Origin: Gymnopilus junonius
Lineage: Eukaryota > Basidiomycota > Agaricomycetes > Agaricales > Galerinaceae
NCBI GenBank assembly: GCA_015501075.1
Contig: JADNYJ010000501.1
Location: 1-22,688 of the forward strand
Direction of reading: 5' to 3'
Length of the DNA stretch: 22,688 bases
Each line of letters begins with the position of its first letter. The stretch's first letter is position 1. The translations under genes and the position numbers were made by a program. Below are positions 17,446 to 22,688 of this stretch, piece by piece. The notes under the pieces were generated by a model. The model was not told the DNA's origin. It did no database searches and worked only from the letters and a program-made list of their open reading frames with translations.

Positions 17446-18921
17446 ATTCCTTCAGTTCCGTTCTCGACTACTGCTAAACTTGTATATCAAGTTCCGCCTG
17501 AAGGAGGTGTATGGGCATACTTCCATATCAACTCAGACCCAATAACCGGTGAAAAAAGACAAACATTGTCTATCAAGAGAAGGAGATCGTCGTCGAGAAC
17601 GTATGCGGTAAAGAAGATGCACTATTTCTCGACACTTCTGGATTCCAGTACTTCCACCACCCTGCCCAGCACAAGCCATTTAACAACGACGAAGAGATCG
17701 TACGAGAGTACTACCCAGAGAGCATCGAGCTTCTCAAGAAACTGACAGGCGCAAGTAGGGTGGAGATATTAAGTCTGAAGTCCCTTTCACTAAAATTGAT
17801 CCCAAAATCTGATCAACGAGTCATAACAGCCATTCGCCGCCGCCGCCGAGGACAGGTGGAAGATACACCCACCAGTCGGCAACCTGTTTCCCAAGTCCAC
17901 ATCGACCAGACTAACAAGGCTGCAGTTGTACGCCTCGAGCAACACCTCGCCTCTGAAGCAGCTGAGCTCCAGAAGCGCTGCTTCAAGATTATTAACCTGT
18001 GGAGGCCCATAAACCACCCTGTTTATGATTGGCCGTTGGCGCTGAAACGCAGTGAGGTGCGTTGAGTTCGGAACGAGTCTGTATTTGGCTCGGTGGCAAA
18101 CTCCGTTTGCTAGAGGTCCAAAAGCGTAGTTTAGGGTTGATAAAATTGAAGTAAATCGAAAATATAAAATGCTCTGATGATAATAGAGCTTCTTAGCCTG
18201 TAAATGGGTGCTAAATTCGATTGTTAGCTACTGTACAAAGGTTCGAAGTATTTATACTGTAGCTAGAATTTAAAATGAGTCAGATTTGAAACAGGAGAGT
18301 AGGAGAAAAGCTATGAAAAAGGTAAATAAAATATGATATGGGCCCGTGCTTGCTGCGCAAGAGGACGCCGTATCAATTATTATGCTCCGAAATGAAATAG
18401 AGAGGTCATGGGAATTAAAAATGTGTGCTACGCAGACAGGAACAAAATTATAAAACTACCGAAAATGGTCCAAGAATTCGGTCAGTACATATTTGGAAAT
18501 TGGCGGAAGGTGGCGCATCGGCGAGTTACAGAACAATTAAAATCTCTGTATTACAGACCCAGCCTGAGGGTCTCCCTCACAGCGCTGTGCGATTTTCGTA
18601 GTGTCGAAAAGAAAGATGCTTTCCCTTGGGCTCTGGTGTTCAAGGACAGAGAATTTCGGGGTTCAGTACAATAAGGATCACAAGTGGAAGTATTTAGATG
18701 GTATGACTCCGGATGAGCTTGTCTTGATCAAGTGGTGCGTATAGCTTTTCATACTTGACACTGTTTAGCTAACATTACTATATTTACAAGGTTTCGATTC
18801 TCTTCAAGATGGAAGTGTCGCTCTGTATACGCTGCATACTGGGTTTGAAGATCCGGCGATGCCAGCTGGATCTCCTCCGCGGGAATCAATTGAACTGAGA
18901 GCTTTTGTTTTTTATGACTGA
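17446..18921 (+). pseudogene. CmcJ/AsaB-like oxidoreductase, dead
   Basis: Family members are fungal hydroxylase/desaturase-like or methoxylation enzymes of specialised metabolism. The N-terminal piece reads AKLVYQVPPEGGVWAYF, then EKRQT. A shift at ~17562 leads to NIVYQEKEIVVENVCGKED, a GFQYF block and YYPESIELLKKLTGASRVEI. The next exon (from 17830) gives IRRRRRGQVEDTP, QVHIDQTNKAA (likely metal-binding H-x-D) and KIINLWRPI...WPLAL. An insertion (18045-18587) interrupts, then CDFRSVEKKDAFPWALVFKDR follows in frame. A second shift (~18652) precedes NFGVQYNKDHKWKYLDGMTPDELVLIK. A 56-nt intron (18735-18790) precedes the last exon (FDSLQDG, GFEDPAMPAGSPPRESIELRAFVFYD). No ATG is seen at the expected start; ATT at 17446 may be its remnant. 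The donor after 17770 is deleted. Confidence 0.88.
18039..18587. mobile_element. Insertion with 6-bp flanking repeat in the CmcJ-like gene
   Basis: The insertion is 18045-18581, flanked by GCGCTG on both sides (18039-18044 and 18582-18587). Taking out 543 bp joins WPLAL to CDFRSV with no frame change, the expected family sequence. The ends are partly inverted: CAGTGAGGTGCG from 18050 and, in reverse complement, GTGAGGGAGACC from 18580, with GTCTGTA in both arms about 25-30 bases further in. It encodes no transposase. It is most likely a degraded miniature DNA transposon; the class is not fixed because the duplication could have been 8 bp with mismatches. Confidence 0.8.
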
Positions 18922-19141
18922 ATTTGACATGTGAATCGTTGATGCTTCCTTCCGGAAATTTCTGAATCGGCTGGAGCATCGTCATTCATTTCTATACGTA
19001 GAGTATTGCATTTTGAGTACTATGGCATTTTCAGATAATTTCGGAAATATATCTAATGTCGTTTTCGAATGAATGTAGCGTGACCACCTTTTCTAAGTAC
19101 TCAATGTTCAAGAAGAAGTGTATTACTTTACTGCATGAAAG

Positions 19142-19657
19142 TCATGCGCCTCTTTCTTTTTGGCAGTTTTCACGAATTTCCTTGAGAATATTTATCTGCG
19201 CCGCATTCTCAACTCTATTTTCTGACCTCCAGGCAGCCTCCTCGGGAAATTCTCCGGCAGTAGAGAACAACTGTATAGCAGTGACGCATGTCCCAGAACG
19301 CCCGTAGCCAGCGCCGCAATGAACAAGGGTAGTGGCACCATCCGGGTCAGCCCGATAGAATTCGAACGCCTTCGAGAGTTGTTCGATAGTGGGTGGGTGG
19401 AAATCCTTGACTGGGATGTGAAGGTACGTGATTCCCGCTGATTCGAGGCTGGCCAGTTCTTCTTCGGAGTAAGGGTATTGATTCAAGCTGATGATGCGAT
19501 TGATGCCGTTCTGGAGTAAAAAGTCCACAGACTCCCTCCTTAGCTCTTGGGTAAGGTCCATGCCTAGATAATTGGGTGACGATGCACGGAAGAGGCGGTG
19601 ATTAGGAAGGATGTTCTGCGTAACCTCGCGAAAGTTCTTCCATCCTCCGTTGTTCAT
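19142..19657 (-). CDS. Dual-specificity/tyrosine phosphatase, 171 aa
   Basis: A small cysteine-dependent phosphatase that removes phosphate from tyrosine or serine/threonine residues, or possibly from another phosphorylated substrate. The signature VHCGAGYGRSGT places the nucleophile at Cys114 and the phosphate-binding arginine at Arg120 (C-x5-R). The likely general acid is Asp85 in IPVKDFHPP. Earlier parts also fit: LFRASSPNYL (residues 22-31), GINRIISLNQ (51-60) and ITYLHIPV (76-83), and after the loop RSENRVENAAQINIL. The length is typical for stand-alone members. It has no signal peptide or membrane segment. The coding part is one exon, with a leader intron ending two bases before the ATG. 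It is convergent with the dead CmcJ-like gene and appears intact. Confidence 0.9.
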   Translation of the reverse strand: MNNGGWKNFREVTQNILPNHRLFRASSPNYLGMDLTQELRRESVDFLLQNGINRIISLNQYPYSEEELASLESAGITYLHIPVKDFHPPTIEQLSKAFEFYRADPDGATTLVHCGAGYGRSGTCVTAIQLFSTAGEFPEEAAWRSENRVENAAQINILKEIRENCQKERGA

Positions 19658-19659
19658 AG

Positions 19660-19723
19660 CTAAACAGATTTTCTATCACGAATGAGGCATAGAAACTTCA
19701 ACTGTGATACCAAACTAACTTAC
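19660..19723 (-). other. 5'-leader intron of the phosphatase gene, 64 nt
   Basis: On the minus strand it begins GTAAGTTAG after CCCAAA and ends CTGTTTAG, leaving CT before the ATG at 19657. The position relative to the ATG is the same as in the gene at 4530. Confidence 0.7.
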
Positions 19724-20165
19724 TTTGGGCAGCGAAGTATGGTCTAGAAAAGCGTGGATGATCGATGAATCGGCGGTGGCTCACTGTGTAATGGATGAGA
19801 GTCTCTCAGCAACGTTTATCGACGTGGTAGATGCAGAACTTCGTGTGTTGATAATGAACACGTAAAAGAAAAACCACGTCATTGACTCATTGACATTTAG
19901 TTTTCTCAATGAAGTCAGCTGCTTCGTGCACGTGAACAGTAAAGACAACAAATGATTTTCTTGTTCGACGACAACAATTAGAAAACAATTAGAAAACGAA
20001 AAGTACGAATCGGAATAGATTGTCCAATATCGGAAGCAGTGGTTAATCAGTGGTATAAATGGTTATAGATATATTTTCGTCTTAACATGAGGTAGGAGCC
20101 TGGACCGTGGATCTATACCGTGTACATGTCAGGCTCGGCAGACTTTCTGAAAAGAAACAATGTGC
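19724..20165. promoter_or_regulatory. Probable phosphatase promoter region
   Basis: Lies upstream of the minus-strand phosphatase and downstream of the minus-strand secreted-protein gene. It contains TGACTCA (19883-19889, a Gcn4/AP-1 type site) and the palindromic E-box CACGTG (19929-19934). Both are short and could be chance. No gene is seen. Confidence 0.4.
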
Positions 20166-21645
20166 TCACGAGAATTGGAGGTAATCAGCCAGGTTTTGGT
20201 ACGGGATTTCACGAGTGGCACAGAATCTGGCAACGCATCAGTCAAATCATAAAATTTGGTAATGTTGAAAATTCTACCCAGTCCACGCGGAGATCCTCTC
20301 CCAGAAGTCAATTACATAGGAAGCATCCGTTGGATAGGGACCTGAGGTACCAGAAGGGCAGGCTGTTTCTGCTCCAGGAGGTCCTCCGCAGTATTGAATA
20401 GTATTTGTTAATAAGCCATAATAAGCATCAATGGCGTTCTGTTGTGATACCACAGAATTTCCATTAGAGATAGTATTGAATACCTGCAATTGATCGTTTA
20501 ACAGACGTATGTGTCAAAGAAGAAAAAAACCTTACGCTTTGAGATAACCGAGGCTGGCTGGCTGACAAGACAGGTGGGCTAGTACTCAAGTAGTCCTCCT
20601 TGTGGAGCTGTTCTATGAGAACATCGACAGTCGACTGGCTATAGCAGAAGGCTGAGAGAACACAATATTCGCTACTGAAGATTTTACTGGCATCCCCTGC
20701 GCCGATCGAGCATTGGTTCACCATTTCGGCGCAGCTTCCGTTCTGTTGATCCTCTAAATCATGTCCAAGGAGATCATTGCGTGAGGACGTACATCAGTTG
20801 CTTCTTGGGGAACGCAAGCCGGTAAACTGGCATTCAGAGCTGGATCGCATGACAGAACAGCTGGACAAACACCGGGCAGATTGGAATATTCGATCCAGTC
20901 CTTTGGCAAGAAATAAATATGTGAATGCCGTGGGAGATGAAGGTAAAACTCACAGCGAAATTCTGATAGGGTATTGCTGAAGTAGAGCAGAAGCCCGTCC
21001 AGGCGACTACAGCTTGCCACCAATTAATGACGGCCTGAGCGGAACTCGGATACTCAGGTGTTACAAGGTTCGTGTTATTGGAACCAGCAATGGTGGCGTT
21101 GATGGATGCGATGGTTCCATAGTAAAAGTCGACTTGGGCATAATCAGCTTCCTATGAATGTAAGTACAATAGTACTCTTAACGCTTACTGAATTGCTGCT
21201 GCGTTATACTGTTAGATCCTTGCGAAACAGCATTAAAGGCCTGAGAGTCTATTAGTTTGAAGGTTACTATCGAAGACAATGGACTACAAACATCAATAGT
21301 GAGTCGCGGTTGGTTCGGGGGAAAGTCATCTTGGAAAAATGCGACGCCTTCGCAAACTATGAGCGCGATACAAGCGGGATGGGTATTGATAGCATTAGCG
21401 GTGTCAGCAGCAGGAATCGTGGTCCTATCACAGATGTCCCTGTTGATTGTAAATGAAGTTAATAAGAGCTCAAAACTCCTGAGAGATCTCACTAACCGTA
21501 GTGAGAGACAACTCCGACTATCCTGTGCACTACCTCCATCCTGGCGCGCTAATAGTTCGGTCCCGCTCACTGAAGGCAACGAGAAAGCCGCTGTCAAAGA
21601 GACAGCAGCTAATCCCAGTACGATTTGTTTAGAAGCTAACAACAT
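20166..21645 (-). CDS. Secreted cysteine-rich protein, 394 aa, two 88-residue repeats
   Basis: Seven exons (21645-21497, 21439-21189, 21147-20954, 20900-20793, 20751-20536, 20483-20278, 20226-20166) join with every phase consistent and no stop before TGA 20166. The N-terminus is a classic signal peptide (IVLGLAAVSLTAAF) followed by ELLARQ, as in many fungal secreted proteins. Sixteen cysteines in the mature part suggest disulfides; NAT, NNT and NAS are glycosylation sequons. Residues 117-204 and 307-394 are an internal repeat of equal length: AFNAVSQGSNSITQQ/VFNTISNGNSVVSQQ, YPSSAQAVINWWQAVVAWTG/YPTDASYVIDFWERISAWTG, IPYQNFADWIEYS/IPYQNLADYLQFS. The enzyme class or role is not recognised; a wall or extracellular protein is a reasonable inference. 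Introns are 57, 41, 53, 41, 52 and 51 nt; the 57-nt one has no stop if retained. Confidence 0.82.
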
Positions 21646-22255
21646 AGTAAATGGTGGGGGTCAATTTTTCGGATCTCAGACGGCGCTTTTATGGAAACCA
21701 GTCAACAGCCCGACGCACATTTGTGAACTTGTTATTGGGTGGGGCCGGGGCAAGATGGCCGTTATTGGTGGTGACAAGGATCGCGGGGCTCGGGCAGCAA
21801 GGCGAGACTGAGCCAGCCATCGGTTCATTTAGCGAGTCCAGAGGACCTCGCCTGAAATTTCACCAAATTTCGAAGACAGTTTCTTTCTGGATCTAAGCTC
21901 GTCCAAGGTCGCATGTTCTTGAGAAGCGTGAAGAACACGGAGTCGCGTCAATAGTCAAAGTCTGGATTGCCCAAATTGACAGGTGTTCATATGCGGCTTT
22001 CCCATCAGAAAGTCGGCATCTCAAGAATCCAGAATGTCGCGGTCCAGGACCCAGGTAGCAGCTTGAGTGGCTCTCGCAGAGGCCTTACTGGTGAGCTTCT
22101 GATGGTGAACTTCGGAGCGACGTCACCGTATGTAGTATGATCTATTATTGGACCTGACATAAAGTCCGCCTTTGAAGCGCGTATTTGAAAACGAATTTGA
22201 CCAAAACTCCGATGTTCCATTAGCCCTGTGACCGTACACAGAAACAAAGAAACGT
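21646..22255. promoter_or_regulatory. Promoter region of the secreted-protein gene
   Basis: On the minus strand CCATAAAAGCGCC (TATA-like, about 21685-21694) lies roughly 45 bp upstream of the start codon. Two CCAATAAC motifs (21731-21738 and 21761-21768, minus strand) lie further upstream, giving a plausible CCAAT/TATA promoter. An 85-codon minus frame (22262-22005) in the distal part has no domain support. Confidence 0.45.
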
Positions 22256-22688
22256 CTACCACGAACGCAGGCTACAACTTCCCAATCCTATACTTGTAGC
22301 TATATTGATCCCATCTAAAATATGCGAGATAGCCAAAGCCAGCTCGTCTGGCTTTTCTTGCACCACCTATGTGGAAAAAGACAGTCAGTAGAAGCAAGGC
22401 ATGCACCGACCCTGTTGTAAAGATGAAGAACGTACCAGATGACCAGCATCTTCAATTTTGGTAACTGAAGCGACCTTCCGACCTTCTGAAGGGTGAGATA
22501 GTGAATCTTGAATATAATCCGGTCTGAAATATGAAGTTCAGTGAAGAGGCAACGTCAGAAATGAGAATTAAACTCTGAGCTTACACTAAATCATTTCGCG
22601 TTCCCCAAATCAAATGAATAGGTACGAAACGACATATTTTCTGCAAGCCTTGATCGCGCCCTCAAAATGCGGTTCGACATCAGGAAAT
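22256..22688 (-). CDS. Alpha/beta-hydrolase, 3' end (partial)
   Basis: Three exon pieces at the edge carry the C-terminal part of an alpha/beta-hydrolase. The first ends VPIHLIWGTRNDLV (acid residue of the triad, Asp in RND), donor GTAAGC at 22584. The second (22523-22436) reads PDYIQDSLSHPSEG and KIEDAGHL, holding the catalytic His in GHL. The third (22366-22256) reads VVQEKPDELALAISHILDG and ends at TAG 22256. Introns are 22584-22524 and 22435-22367. Upstream of VPIHL the frame is unclear: EPHFEGAIKACRK is in a different frame, so either an acceptor (CTTGCAG, about 22641) starts the exon or there is a one-base shift. The nucleophile serine lies outside the window. The substrate is unknown. 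Confidence 0.75.

Noticed and set aside
18408..18674. 88-codon plus frame
   Set aside because: A composite: the first part is insertion DNA and the second part is the CmcJ-like gene. Not a separate gene.
18749..18985. 78-codon minus frame
   Set aside because: Antisense of the last exon of the CmcJ-like pseudogene.
21257..21811. 184-codon plus frame
   Set aside because: Lies opposite the first two exons of the secreted-protein gene and its promoter. The minus strand has signal peptide, splice sites and internal repeat, so this is an antisense shadow.
1..22688. tRNA, rRNA, CRISPR array or bacterial operon features
   Set aside because: Looked for and not seen. The intron-rich genes are eukaryotic.

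Overview
This window looks like nuclear DNA of a filamentous fungus, most probably a basidiomycete of the Agaricomycetes. The signs are genes cut by many introns of about 50-70 nt (GT...CTNAC/CTAAC...AG), an F-box protein of the mushroom type with the F-box split by an acidic insert, introns in 5' leaders, and small degraded transposons. No rRNA, tRNA, CRISPR array or bacterial-type signal was seen. All assignments come from reading the sequence by eye; nothing was searched.

Layout. From 1 to 2.6 kb there is no recognisable gene, only a ~100-bp segment that recurs at 4.24 kb and a 23-bp palindrome. From 2.66 to 3.47 kb (minus) lies a frameshifted multi-pass membrane protein. At 4.53-4.96 kb (plus) is a small orphan gene with TATA box and leader intron. 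At 6.43-8.06 kb (plus) is an intact 542-aa F-box protein, again with TATA box and leader intron. At 8.76-9.23 kb is a candidate spliced orphan gene. From 9.3 to 11.7 kb two diverged tandem units carry broken copies of one unidentified coding sequence.

The second half is dominated by gene decay and small transposons. A Ure2-type glutathione S-transferase (12.58-14.33 kb, minus) can be followed through five exons, one bounded by a GC-AG intron. It is dead: a frameshift, two adjacent stops, a 573-bp hAT-like element in an exon (24-bp inverted ends, 8-bp target duplication), and a 272-bp TA-flanked element in an intron. From 14.3 to 16.5 kb there is repeat-rich DNA with another hAT-like miniature element. 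A CmcJ/AsaB-like oxidoreductase (17.45-18.92 kb, plus) is also dead: a 537-bp insertion flanked by GCGCTG separates two halves that rejoin in frame, and there are further small lesions.

The last stretch is intact again: a dual-specificity/tyrosine phosphatase (19.14-19.66 kb, minus), a seven-exon 394-aa secreted cysteine-rich protein with two 88-residue internal repeats (20.17-21.65 kb, minus), and the 3' end of an alpha/beta-hydrolase that runs off the window (minus). The GST, the CmcJ-like enzyme and the hydrolase are the sort of enzymes found in fungal specialised-metabolism loci, so this may be a decayed cluster; that is an inference. The best-supported and most striking results are the exact transposon insertion scars in two dead enzymes and the duplicated secreted protein.
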